Source of the DNA: an uncultured Granulosicoccus sp.
GTDB lineage: Bacteria; Pseudomonadota; Gammaproteobacteria; Granulosicoccales; Granulosicoccaceae
NCBI GenBank assembly: GCA_947499955.1
Contig: CANMQI010000014.1
Location: forward strand, 1 to 64,000
Direction of reading: 5' to 3'
Length of the DNA: 64,000 nucleotides
Shown here: in pieces, positions 20,090-29,484 of the stretch
How the letters are laid out: every line of letters begins with the position of its first letter
Position numbering within the stretch: position 1 is the first letter of the stretch
Made by a program: the position numbers and the translations under genes
The notes under the pieces: generated by a model
The model's input: the letters and a program-made list of their open reading frames with translations, nothing else
Databases searched by the model: none
Told to the model about the DNA's origin: nothing

Positions 20090-22900
20090 ATGCCCAAAAA
20101 TCCCGTAACGCGCCTGTCTGGTGCTTGCAATATCGTGCCTTTTGCTGTTGTGCGAGCCAAGGTAGTTCTGCCTTTAGCGTTTGCTGCATTATTGTTCGTT
20201 ACCCCATCTGCATTCGCTGCAACCTGTAATGGTTTGGCCGTCACAGTAGACCTGTCTGCTGGCCAGACAACCACCAGTGGTAATGATGTAATTCTCGGAA
20301 CATCCGGTGCGGACGTTATCTATGCCCAAGGAGGGGACGACGTTATCTGCGGGTTGGGCGGTGATGATTTCATCAATGCTGGGCGAGGCGATGATTGGGT
20401 GGACGCAGGCCCTGGGAATGATGAAGTGATCGGAGCCAACGGGAATGATGTGATTTTCGGTGCAGATGGAGATGATGATCTGTTCGGTGGGCCAGGTGCT
20501 GACACGATCAATGGGGACCTGGGGGATGACACGATTTTCGGCAACTCTGGTGCTGACACCATCAATGGTGGTGGTGGCGCCGACAATCTGAGGGGAGGTT
20601 CTGGAAATGATGTCATCAGCACCGGGTCTGGCACTACCGTAGGCACACCTTTTCTCGTGGATGCCGGTGCGGGCAATGACACGATAACAGGAGGACCTGA
20701 TGCTGACGTAATCAGAGGAAGTACAGATAGGGACACCATTCGAGGAGGGGGTGGCGATGACCAACTATTTGGAGGCGGCGGAGAAGATTTTGTTGACGGG
20801 CAGGATGGGGCAGATTTCATCCGTGGGAATGCTGCAAATGATGAGCTTCTGGGTGGAGTGGGTAATGATGATATTGATGGTGGAGCGAGCAAGGACCTGA
20901 TCAATGGCGGTATAGGTAACGATCAGCTTGCCGGTAGGACAGGTAATGACGAAATACATGGAGACTCTGGAGACGATGTAATCTCAGGAGGTGGCGGCAA
21001 TGACCGTTTGTTTGGCAACGAGGGTGTAGACGACCTGAAAGGTGACGGCGGTAACGACTATCTGGACGGCGGTCCCGATGCACCAGATAGTTGCGATGGA
21101 GGCGACGGAACCAACACCATCACAGATACATGCGAAGGAGCAGATCCGGATATAGATGTATCCGATTATGAGTTGGTGTTTGCGGATGAATTCGAATCAT
21201 CCACATTGGATCCCGGTAAGTGGGCAACCGCGTTGCTATGGGGTCCCTACCAGCCGATAAACAATGAACAGCAGTTGTATGTAGACACATTGGGCATGCA
21301 TTCCGGATATGCTGATTACACGCCCTTCGACGTATCGAATGGCACGTTGAAAATTACAGCCACGCCTACAAGTGCAAACCTCTCGCCTCCTGCCCGACCG
21401 GCGCCTCCACCTGCTAATCGGCCTTTTCCATCAACCTGGCGTCCTTATCGCTGGGCCGAATACAACTACAACGGCCCCAGCACAGATTCTGATACAGGAG
21501 TAGTTGATCCTGGCTATCAGGAATCGGAAGTTGACTACCTGTCCGGAATCATCACCTCATACGAATCGTTCAAGATGAGTCATGGCTATGTCGAAGCACG
21601 GGCTAAACTACCTGGCGGTCGCGGCTTGTGGCCAGCTTTCTGGATGTTGCCGACCCATTACGTCCAAGACGTGCCGGAAATAGATGTGATGGAATTTCTC
21701 GGCCACGACGTTGATCGTGTATATCACACTTATCATTACTTCAATGTCGCGAACAACTGGGAATTGGTATCAACGCCGTCGTACACAACGATTGCAGCTG
21801 ACTGGACGTCAGATTTCCACACCTATGGTATGGCGTGGTCACCAAAACAGATCGTCTGGTATGTGGATGGGATCGAGACTCGTCGCATAGATGCCAGCGA
21901 ATATCGAATTGCTGGTCAGGCCATGTACCTTCTTGCCAATCTGGCAGTTGGTGGGAACTGGCCGGGTGCTCCCGACGCCAATACAGCGTTTCCAGCAACA
22001 TTCGAGCTTGACTATATCCGCGCCTACAAGAAAAAGTTGTCACCACAGCTGAATCTGGCTAATGACTACCAATTGATGTTCAATGATGAGTTTGGTGGCA
22101 ACAGTCTGGATCCGGCCAAATGGAAAACTCACTTCCTGTGGGGGCCGTACCTGCCTATCAACAATGAGCGGCAGTACTATGTAGATGCCTTGGGGTCAGA
22201 CAGTGATGCGGGCACACGGACTCCATTCGTGGTGAACGACGGCATTCTCTCTATCGTCGCCAGAGCGGCAGACGATCCTGACAGTTATCCCATACCGCTC
22301 ACCAGGCCAGATAGTAGCGATGCAATCTGGACGAATTTCCCGACTTTTCAGCAGTTTGAGGGTTACCAGCCGCAGGACTATACGTCCGGTATCATCACCT
22401 CGTATTCGTCTTTCAAATTCGCGAACGGCTATGCTGAAATTCGAGCAAAGATTCCCAATGGCGATGGTCTATGGCCAGCCTTCTGGTTGCTCAACGGTTA
22501 CTACGTCGGACCACAGCCTGAGATCGATGTCATGGAGGTTAGAGGAGAAAACCCTCACCAGATTGTTCATAGCTATCACCGTCGTGATATGGATGGCAGC
22601 ATGCAAATGGCCTCGTCGACAACGGATAGCGGTGAGCCTATTATTGGATATGCCGATACCTTTCATACCTACGGGGTGCGCTGGCGGCACGGTGAGATCG
22701 TCTGGTATATCGATGGCCAACCGACATTTACCTACGTTGGAGATGATGTCTCCTACCAGCTGATGTACGTGATAGCCAATCTCGCTGTTGGTGGAGACTT
22801 CAATTTCAGCCCGGTCGATGAATCATTGTTTGCTGAAGGCCAGGGGCCGGTGAGTCTGGATATTGACTATATCCGTGTCTATCAAGAGAAGGATCAGTAG
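20090..22900 (+). CDS. Secreted RTX protein with two tandem GH16 glycanase domains
   Basis: Predicted extracellular endo-glycanase, possibly trimming the cell's own polysaccharide. After a Sec signal (PLAFAALLFVTPSAFA) comes the RTX cassette at residues ~46-350. Here it is N-terminal, unlike its three relatives. Two GH16 domains follow, each starting with (V/M)F(A/N)DEF and a WGPYxPINNExQ(L/Y)YVD block. Both keep the catalytic motif EIDVME (first Glu at about residues 530 and 811), so both look active. GH16 cleaves beta-1,3/1,4-glucans, galactans and bacterial EPS; Sinorhizobium ExsH is a known RTX-GH16 EPS glycanase. Start uncertain: ATG at 20024 or GTG near 20146 are alternatives, none with a clear ribosome-binding site. 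Confidence 0.88.
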   Translation: MPKNPVTRLSGACNIVPFAVVRAKVVLPLAFAALLFVTPSAFAATCNGLAVTVDLSAGQTTTSGNDVILGTSGADVIYAQGGDDVICGLGGDDFINAGRGDDWVDAGPGNDEVIGANGNDVIFGADGDDDLFGGPGADTINGDLGDDTIFGNSGADTINGGGGADNLRGGSGNDVISTGSGTTVGTPFLVDAGAGNDTITGGPDADVIRGSTDRDTIRGGGGDDQLFGGGGEDFVDGQDGADFIRGNAANDELLGGVGNDDIDGGASKDLINGGIGNDQLAGRTGNDEIHGDSGDDVISGGGGNDRLFGNEGVDDLKGDGGNDYLDGGPDAPDSCDGGDGTNTITDTCEGADPDIDVSDYELVFADEFESSTLDPGKWATALLWGPYQPINNEQQLYVDTLGMHSGYADYTPFDVSNGTLKITATPTSANLSPPARPAPPPANRPFPSTWRPYRWAEYNYNGPSTDSDTGVVDPGYQESEVDYLSGIITSYESFKMSHGYVEARAKLPGGRGLWPAFWMLPTHYVQDVPEIDVMEFLGHDVDRVYHTYHYFNVANNWELVSTPSYTTIAADWTSDFHTYGMAWSPKQIVWYVDGIETRRIDASEYRIAGQAMYLLANLAVGGNWPGAPDANTAFPATFELDYIRAYKKKLSPQLNLANDYQLMFNDEFGGNSLDPAKWKTHFLWGPYLPINNERQYYVDALGSDSDAGTRTPFVVNDGILSIVARAADDPDSYPIPLTRPDSSDAIWTNFPTFQQFEGYQPQDYTSGIITSYSSFKFANGYAEIRAKIPNGDGLWPAFWLLNGYYVGPQPEIDVMEVRGENPHQIVHSYHRRDMDGSMQMASSTTDSGEPIIGYADTFHTYGVRWRHGEIVWYIDGQPTFTYVGDDVSYQLMYVIANLAVGGDFNFSPVDESLFAEGQGPVSLDIDYIRVYQEKDQ

Positions 22901-23246
22901 TATGACGAGAGCCTCTTCAATCAACAGCGTGCACGTCAATTCGTGGCTTGGTCTGCGAATTGTTTTACATCCGTGATCTTTATACTGTTCGAACGTTAGC
23001 GTTTTGATAGATAGAAATGTCTACCGATTCATACAAAACTTCAGCATCAAGTACATTCGCGTAATGTTGAGCTGTTTATCATGTACTTGTCTGATTTTCA
23101 AGCCTATTTCGCATAGAATTGTCAGGCGTTTTGAGTGGTAAAAATAGGCGTTTCGGGCGGTAAAAACTTGTTAGAGCTGGTTGATGACTCCCGTTACTGT
23201 AGGCAGATACGTTAACTGGATGCTCAGCTTGTGATAAGGGTTTGTT
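22901..23246. other. Intergenic region with a 22-bp-period direct repeat
   Basis: No gene seen. The region contains two adjacent near-identical copies of AGGCGTTTnnGnGGTAAAAA (see the repeat at 23125) and an AAGGG ribosome-binding site at 23236-23240 for the next gene. Confidence 0.5.
23125..23167. repeat. Two-copy 22-bp-period direct repeat upstream of the SGNH-RTX gene
   Basis: The copies at 23125-23145 and 23147-23167 agree in 18 of 21 positions (AGGCGTTTTGAGTGGTAAAAA and AGGCGTTTCGGGCGGTAAAAA). A two-helical-turn spacing 80-120 bp before a start codon is typical of tandem binding sites for a dimeric regulator, but no function is shown by the sequence. Confidence 0.6.
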
Positions 23247-25292
23247 ATGAATATGGTGGTTGAAGTTCTAGAGCGATTTACGAGAGTACGCTCCTTCAGT
23301 CCCCGCGTCGTGTTGGCAGCGGGACTGATTGCGACGCCTGGCTTCGCGTTGGCACTTGACATAATGCCACTGGGTGATTCGATAACGCAGGGGTACACGA
23401 GCCCGGGTGAGTCGATAGCCTGCGGCTATCGAACTCCATTAGTGGAAGGCTTCGGGAACTGCAGCGTCAGCCTTGTCGGTAGCCTGAGTACGCCCTATCA
23501 AAATTCAAACGGTGGTAGCTGTGTATCTAGCAATGTAAATCATGAAGGGCATGCTGGTTATTCCACATCAAACTTCACAGATACAAGTCAAGCATTCACC
23601 AATGGATTGAGTCGTAACAGGTATTGGCTGAATCTGAATACTCCGGATGTGGTGTTGCTGCACATTGGAACCAATGACATGGGAAACGGAACTGGTAGCT
23701 TCGGTGTCGGCCAATACGACACTGCCACCAATACCGGTACCCTAACCATCGGGCGAATCAGCCAGATGATTGATGAAGTCTATTTGGAGAACTCCAACGC
23801 CAAAGTATTTGTTGCCGATCTGATCCCATATTACCGGGCGCCAGCCGAGGTCAATACACGAATTGGTCAGCTGCGCTCTCAAATCGTGACGATGGTGGCA
23901 GATAGGGCTGGCGATGGTGACGTCATCCAGTTGGTAAATGTCAGTAGTGGTTTTCAAACGAGCATGATGCAGGTGGATGGCATACATCCCAACGCTTCTG
24001 GTGAAACGCATATTGCGAAAGGTTTCCTGAGTTCCTTGCATCAAAACGGGATATGTACACCAACACTTCAAATTACATCGCCGGGAACTGGGTCTTTGCA
24101 AGGCTCGACGCAGAGCTTTGTGTGGCAGCAGGATAATATGGATTCGGGGCGAATAACCAATTGGGAGCTCAAAGCAGGATCGAGTGCTGGCGCGAGCAAT
24201 TACGCACAGATCAGTGGGACCGGAAGTGCTACCCAAGGCACTCTGACAGGGCTTCCCACGAATGGGCAAACGGTATACGTCACAGTAAGAATCAAGTATT
24301 TCACTGGCGACTGGTTTGACGTTACTCGCACATACACTGCCTCCGGTGGTGGTAACGAATTCTGTAATGGGAAAGCGGTAACGGTATATATTGAAAATGG
24401 CGATACTGCTACTAGTGGCGATGATGTAATTCTGGGTACATCCGGTATGGATGTCATCTATGCAATGGGTGGCAATGACACTATCTGCGGCCTCGGCGGT
24501 GCAGACACCATATATGCCGGAAACGGCAATGACTGGGTAGATGCTGGTGCTGGAGACGATGAGGTTCAGGGCAGTAATGGTACAGATGTCATCTATGGTT
24601 CTGCCGGCAACGATGACCTGTTTGGCGGCCCTGGAAATGATGTGATCAATGGCGATGCAGGGAACGACACCATCTACGGTAATTCCGGTTCAGACGAGAT
24701 AGATGGGGGGGACGGAATCGACGATATTCGAGGTGGTTCGGGTAATGATGTCATCACAACAGGAACTGGAGCTACAGTTAACACTAGTTCCTATGTCGAT
24801 GGTGGTGCCGGTAACGACACGATAACAGGGGGAGCTGATGCTGACCTGATTCGCGGCAGTACAGACAAGGATACAATCGCTGGTGGAGGCGGGAATGACC
24901 AGTTATTTGGTGGTGGCGGTGAAGATGAAATAGATGGTCAGGACGGCAATGATTTCATACGTGGCAATGCAGCTAATGACGTTCTTTATGGAGGCAACGG
25001 TTCGGACGATATCGATGGCGGTGCCAGCAAGGACCTTATTCGCGGCGGAAACGATAACGACACGCTAGCTGGTCGTACAGGTAATGATGAGGTACACGGT
25101 GATGCTGGGAACGATATCCTTACAGGTGACGGAGGTAATGATCGGTTGTACGGAGATGCGGGGAATGACGACATCGAAGGCGGCGGTAGCAACGATTTCA
25201 TGGACGGTGGAAGCGGCTCTTCTGATACGTGTGATGGTGGAAGTGGTATAGATACAGCTACTGCGTGTGAGTCGGTAACTGGTGTTCCATAA
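23247..25292 (+). CDS. Secreted SGNH/GDSL hydrolase with Fn3-like and RTX domains
   Basis: Predicted extracellular esterase or acetyl-hydrolase. A signal peptide covers residues 1-36 (cleavage near ALA-LD). The SGNH domain (~38-270) has MPLGDSITQGY with nucleophile Ser45, LHIGTNDMG (block III Asn) and VDGIHPNASG (Asp/His). A beta-sandwich-like linker (~275-370, QSFVWQQDN...NWELKAGS) precedes the RTX cassette at residues 373-681 (CNG at 373), ending CESVTGVP. It could de-acetylate the polymer that the OafA-like enzyme at 7826 acetylates (inference). ATG at 23247 has AAGGG seven bases upstream. It is third in the run of RTX genes. Confidence 0.88.
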   Translation: MNMVVEVLERFTRVRSFSPRVVLAAGLIATPGFALALDIMPLGDSITQGYTSPGESIACGYRTPLVEGFGNCSVSLVGSLSTPYQNSNGGSCVSSNVNHEGHAGYSTSNFTDTSQAFTNGLSRNRYWLNLNTPDVVLLHIGTNDMGNGTGSFGVGQYDTATNTGTLTIGRISQMIDEVYLENSNAKVFVADLIPYYRAPAEVNTRIGQLRSQIVTMVADRAGDGDVIQLVNVSSGFQTSMMQVDGIHPNASGETHIAKGFLSSLHQNGICTPTLQITSPGTGSLQGSTQSFVWQQDNMDSGRITNWELKAGSSAGASNYAQISGTGSATQGTLTGLPTNGQTVYVTVRIKYFTGDWFDVTRTYTASGGGNEFCNGKAVTVYIENGDTATSGDDVILGTSGMDVIYAMGGNDTICGLGGADTIYAGNGNDWVDAGAGDDEVQGSNGTDVIYGSAGNDDLFGGPGNDVINGDAGNDTIYGNSGSDEIDGGDGIDDIRGGSGNDVITTGTGATVNTSSYVDGGAGNDTITGGADADLIRGSTDKDTIAGGGGNDQLFGGGGEDEIDGQDGNDFIRGNAANDVLYGGNGSDDIDGGASKDLIRGGNDNDTLAGRTGNDEVHGDAGNDILTGDGGNDRLYGDAGNDDIEGGGSNDFMDGGSGSSDTCDGGSGIDTATACESVTGVP

Positions 25293-25448
25293 TCCGATGA
25301 GAGTCGTTGGAAACAGATTAACAGCTCACGAAACATGTCGAAATAAGCTAGACGATTCTGGGGAATATGGCGGACCAGTCGTTATGAAGTTCTGCCTTAT
25401 ATACAGGATTGATCCAATTTCTGATAATTCTATCGAGAAGCTAAACTT

Positions 25449-26102
25449 ATGGGTTCATCAGTATTCGTTTACGGTGCAGGAGGCTTTGCCAGGGAAGTAG
25501 CCTGGCTTATCGACAGCTCTCTGGATTCGCCATTCAAGGTCATCGGGTTTATCGACGATAACCACCCTCAGTCTCCTGACTGGCCAGACAGTCGGCCCGT
25601 CATGAGCTTTGAAGAGGCCGTGAAATTGGACGCAAAAGCGGGCTTTGCTGTAGGGGTAGGTAGTCCGGCTACCAAAAAGGCCATCGCTACACGATTGGCT
25701 GAGCTGGGGCTGGCGTCACCCGCCCTTGTTCACTCCAGTGTCGCTGTCAGTCCTAGAGTAAGAATGGGTAGCGGAACTATTATCTGTGCGGGAAATATCT
25801 TGACGGTGGATATAGAGTTTGGCGAGCACGTGCATATCAATCTGGATTGTACAGTCGGACACGATGTTGTAATTGGTGACTTCACGACATTGTCCCCTGG
25901 TGTTCATGTGTCTGGCAATGTGACGATGGAAGAAGGCGTTTTTATTGGCACAGGCGCAAATATACTCAACGGAAGTGCGGGCAATCCGATTGTGTTGGGT
26001 GAAGGTGGGGTTATCGCGGCCGGGTCATGCGTCACGAAGTCTACGGAACCGTATACCCTGTACGCAGGAGTACCTGCAGTTGCCAAGAAAAAGCTTGCCT
26101 GA
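25449..26102 (+). CDS. Sugar O/N-acetyltransferase, NeuD/PglD family (left-handed beta helix)
   Basis: Predicted acetyl-CoA-dependent transferase acting on a nucleotide amino sugar or sialic-acid-like sugar. The N-terminal PglD-type domain starts SSVFVYGAGGFAREVAWLI (Rossmann-like sugar-nucleotide site), followed by KVIGFIDDN. The C-terminal half is a hexapeptide-repeat beta helix with the catalytic-type His in CTVGHDVVIGDF and the C-terminal cap PYTLYAGVPAVAKKKLA. The length of 217 residues is normal. It follows the SGNH-RTX gene and faces the convergent flippase gene. Confidence 0.88.
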   Translation: MGSSVFVYGAGGFAREVAWLIDSSLDSPFKVIGFIDDNHPQSPDWPDSRPVMSFEEAVKLDAKAGFAVGVGSPATKKAIATRLAELGLASPALVHSSVAVSPRVRMGSGTIICAGNILTVDIEFGEHVHINLDCTVGHDVVIGDFTTLSPGVHVSGNVTMEEGVFIGTGANILNGSAGNPIVLGEGGVIAAGSCVTKSTEPYTLYAGVPAVAKKKLA

Positions 26103-26213
26103 TCCTGTTTTGATATGGGGCGGGGCTCTTCAGGCTCAATTGCATTGAATTTTTTGATTGATAGCAATAGAGTGCGCTTGATCTTCAACTACTGGAAATA
26201 ATCGTCTTTTGCT

Positions 26214-27494
26214 CTAAGAAGTTTGTCGGATATTTCCGGTTCCCCCCGATAATTTGTATTGATAAATGGCATCAATCAGATATAGGCAGATGTTTGCAAA
26301 TACGAAGCACCACAAGACGATCTCTATCGACCAGGTCAAGGCAAATCCTACAAGCCACAGTAGGGCAAAGCACACGAATCGGCCTAGGTTCCATGCAAGG
26401 TCGTAGCGCTTGGCTCCCACTACAATAGCGCCTTTGTTAAGGGGCGTGGTAATGAAAGAGAAGAAGGTTGAAACGACCAATATCTGTGCGTATTCACCTG
26501 CAACTCGCCATTCGTCACCGAATACTATTGCAAACAGGGATGGTGCGACAAAATACAGTAAAGTGAATGGAATTATTGACGCCAGTATTGTAGTGATCAG
26601 GGTTCGTTTGTATATGTGGCGATAGTGTCCACGTTGGTTGTACGACTCTGAAATTCGCTGACGGTAGACGTTGCCTATTGCATTGGCAATAAGTGAAGTT
26701 GGCAGGGCGACTAATCGGTAGGCAATTGAGAAAAAACCGACTGTAGAAATAAGGAACAGATTGGATATCATCAGCACGGGTAGTTGCAATGCAAACGTGT
26801 TGATCAATTGAGAGGGCGCAAAGTAAACAGGATGAGCGCTATAGCGTTTTGCCATTGGCAATGGTGCTGTTCGGAAACCTTGTGCTAGTACAGTCTTGTC
26901 TATCTTGTAAACGTTACGGATCATCGATATTGCCGAGGTCAACCGCCCCACGGTAACTCCAATAATCTGACCTCCCGGAATGCTTGCGACCCCAAGAGCA
27001 ATACTTGATGCTACGGTCACTGCGCTCAGTTGGAAAGTCTGTTTTGCAATCAGTCCATATGCAGAGCGTCGGTTACACCAGAAAGTAAAAGCCTTGAAAA
27101 GGCCAGATGCAAACACCGATAGAGGTATTAGATACAACCAGGCAGCGATCTCCGGATGTCCAATCCAATGTGCCAGTGGTTGGTTGAAAAACGACACAAC
27201 CAATAACAGGAAAAGACTGAAAAGGCTACAGATCCTGATACATAAGGAGACAATCGTAGCCGCGTCTTCATCGTCGGCAGGTAGTGTGATGGCCTGCTCA
27301 TATTGTGCAGACGATATACTTATCAAGATGCCTGCGATGGAGGCATAAAGAGCCAGGAGGCCAAAATCATCAGGTTCGTACAGGCGCGTCAATATAGGGC
27401 TTGCGGCAATCGGCAAAACTTGCGCTGCAGCGGTGCCGGACACCAGAACGGCGACCTGTCGGCGGTAGGAGCCCTGCTTGAAACTTCTGATCAT
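26214..27494 (-). CDS. Second polysaccharide flippase, Wzx-like (MOP superfamily)
   Basis: Predicted lipid-linked oligosaccharide translocase. The 426 residues contain about 12 membrane helices and the family-type N-terminus QVAVLVSGTAAAQVLPIAAS followed by PILTRLYEPDDFGLLALYAS, the pattern of RfbX/Wzx_3-type proteins. It is unlike the flippase at 9843 in sequence, so it is not a recent duplicate. ATG at 27494. It stands alone on the minus strand. Its presence raises the question of whether two polymers are built here. Confidence 0.87.
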   Translation of the reverse strand: MIRSFKQGSYRRQVAVLVSGTAAAQVLPIAASPILTRLYEPDDFGLLALYASIAGILISISSAQYEQAITLPADDEDAATIVSLCIRICSLFSLFLLLVVSFFNQPLAHWIGHPEIAAWLYLIPLSVFASGLFKAFTFWCNRRSAYGLIAKQTFQLSAVTVASSIALGVASIPGGQIIGVTVGRLTSAISMIRNVYKIDKTVLAQGFRTAPLPMAKRYSAHPVYFAPSQLINTFALQLPVLMISNLFLISTVGFFSIAYRLVALPTSLIANAIGNVYRQRISESYNQRGHYRHIYKRTLITTILASIIPFTLLYFVAPSLFAIVFGDEWRVAGEYAQILVVSTFFSFITTPLNKGAIVVGAKRYDLAWNLGRFVCFALLWLVGFALTWSIEIVLWCFVFANICLYLIDAIYQYKLSGGTGNIRQTS

Positions 27495-28353
27495 TTGTTG
27501 TGGACTGCAAGATTGCGTTTATTGCACCGTTGTAGGAAAGTATGCAACAAACGTTATGACGATGCTGGCTTGATGCGGCAAGATCCGTCAGTGATCTTGA
27601 CCGAATCTCTACCAACGCGGTTGACCTGGGTCAGGCTCATTGTTCTCAAAGCATAGGTTGGAGCAGGCGCGATTTCGCAAACGGGTTGTTACCGAGAGGG
27701 ATGGCAAACAATGACTCTGCCTGGAATTCCTTCTATATGGTTGGCTAGGGTGGAAATCGGGTGCTTTTTCGGTCTCGGGCAGTTTATCAGCACATAAAGA
27801 GAATCTGAACTTGGGGTAGCCGTTTTTCTCTAACACCAAGAATCCAATCGACATTGACTGCCGTAGTTGTTTATGCCGAGGCCGAGGCTATCCGATTCTG
27901 ATGAGCATGGTAATTCCGTATTTCGTCATTCCCGAAAAGCATGAAAGAGTGCATTTGTCAATAGGTTTGGTTACAAAGGTCCGAACACACTGTCTCATTT
28001 AGCGGGAACCAGTGTTCGAAGCTTCTCCAGTACTGGTTGGTCTCTTCAGCAAGCCGGAAGCCGGAATGACGGTATCATTGCGTGTTGATCCAGTGAGCCT
28101 CCCAGAGGCGCACGGAAATTGTGTATTGAATTGACAGACCGTTCACCTCAGTTGTTCGCTAAAATGGTAGCAATCGCCGAGAAGGCATTGTTAACCTGTC
28201 AACTTTTCCCTGACATCGCCCAATTCCGCTTGGTTTTATGCTCTCGGACAGCATGCTCCTTGGATTGGCGTCTTGGGAACAACTGAATTTATCTGGAGCA
28301 ATTCATATGTGTGAAGCAAGAGCCTTGTTATTGGGCGGTCAGTGTGCAGGGGT
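27495..28353. other. 860-bp region between divergent genes, no gene seen
   Basis: The flippase (minus) and GT4 (plus) genes diverge from here. Short minus-strand frames (27370-27615, 27609-27854) have no recognisable domain. A TTGACA at 28131-28136 and a TAAAAT at 28160-28165 are 23 bp apart, too far for a standard promoter. The region may carry regulatory leaders for both genes, but nothing decisive is visible. Confidence 0.4.
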
Positions 28354-29484
28354 ATGAATAAGCGCGTCTGTCAAATTACTACTGTTCATATTCGCAAGGA
28401 TGGAAGGATTTTCCATAAAGAATGTGTGAGCCTGGCAGAGCAAGGATACGACGTTACGTTATTGGTCAATGACGGTCAGGGGGATGAGCATGATCAGGGT
28501 GTTCGGCTGCTGGACATTGGTGGATACCGTGGTCGAGTCAAAAGAATTATTGGTGCCCAGCCTAAAGCGTTGTTAATGGCTTTGCGGCAGAAAGCGGATA
28601 TCTATCATTTTCACGATCCGGAATTGATTGGAATCGGGCTGCTGTTACGATTGTTTGGCAAACAGGTTGTCTACGATGTTCATGAGGATTTGCCGAACGA
28701 CATTCTCGCAAAACCGTGGATCCCCCCATTGCTGAGGGCTAAAGTCGCAAAGATCTCAGCGTTCATGGAGCGCGTCGCCGCACGTCGGTTTGCGGCCTGT
28801 GTCTGTACAACGCCTACTATCCAAGGGCGGTTTTCAGTGTCGGGTGGGAGCGATGTAGTCTTGCTCCGCAATTACCCTATTGCGCGAGTGGGTGAAGCTG
28901 AGCCCAACGACAACTGCCCTGATAGCGCCGCGGATATCAGGCTTTGTTACGCTGGTGGTATTTCTGATGCACGTGGGTTACGTCAGATGATCGAACTCGC
29001 TGATGCGACGCAGACTCGACTATGCCTGATGGGTCCCATTCGTGGTGTAGCAATGGAAGTGCTCGAAGCGATGCCTGGTTGGCAGTATGTTGATTACCTC
29101 GGTATGTTGTCAAAGGAGGAGGTTGAGCGCGAATACTCTCGTCAGCCAGCTATCGGCCTGGTCATCTTGCTGCCGGGTTATGGCTACGACGAAGCTCTTC
29201 CCATAAAGCTGTTTGAGTACATGTTGTTCGGATTGCCGGTCATATGCTCTAACTTCCCATTGTGGAGTTCCATCGTGGAAGAGAATGATTGCGGTATCTC
29301 CGTAAATCCTGAAGATGTTGATCAGATTAGCGGTGTCATTCTGGCGTTAAAACGCGATCCGGAAAGAATTCTTGATATGGGCGCGCGCGGTCGTAAAGCA
29401 GTTTTGGAAAAATACTCCTGGATTGCTGAACGAACCAAATTGTTTGAATTGTATGATCGCTTGCTATCTGCCCCCGGTAGATAG
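28354..29484 (+). CDS. Glycosyltransferase family 4
   Basis: Predicted GT-B sugar transferase of the EPS pathway. The N-terminus VCQITTVHIRKDGRIFHKEC and the YDVHEDLP motif (about residue 112) are typical of a large GT4 subgroup in polysaccharide loci. The C-terminal site appears as CYAGGISDARGLRQMIEL and the acidic region EALPIKLFEYMLFGLPV. ATG at 28354 is chosen because family members begin close to the ITTVH block; GTG at 28342 is an alternative with 4 more residues. Substrate unknown. Confidence 0.88.
   Translation: MNKRVCQITTVHIRKDGRIFHKECVSLAEQGYDVTLLVNDGQGDEHDQGVRLLDIGGYRGRVKRIIGAQPKALLMALRQKADIYHFHDPELIGIGLLLRLFGKQVVYDVHEDLPNDILAKPWIPPLLRAKVAKISAFMERVAARRFAACVCTTPTIQGRFSVSGGSDVVLLRNYPIARVGEAEPNDNCPDSAADIRLCYAGGISDARGLRQMIELADATQTRLCLMGPIRGVAMEVLEAMPGWQYVDYLGMLSKEEVEREYSRQPAIGLVILLPGYGYDEALPIKLFEYMLFGLPVICSNFPLWSSIVEENDCGISVNPEDVDQISGVILALKRDPERILDMGARGRKAVLEKYSWIAERTKLFELYDRLLSAPGR

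Noticed and set aside
20189..20959. Long minus-strand frames opposite the RTX arrays (also 3218-3966, 18602-19545, 24986-25336)
   Set aside because: Shadows created by the repetitive GGxGxD coding; composition is low complexity (Ser/Pro/Ile rich) and no ribosome-binding sites.
28131..28165. Promoter TTGACA...TAAAAT before the GT4 gene
   Set aside because: The 23-bp spacing is too long for a standard sigma-70 promoter.
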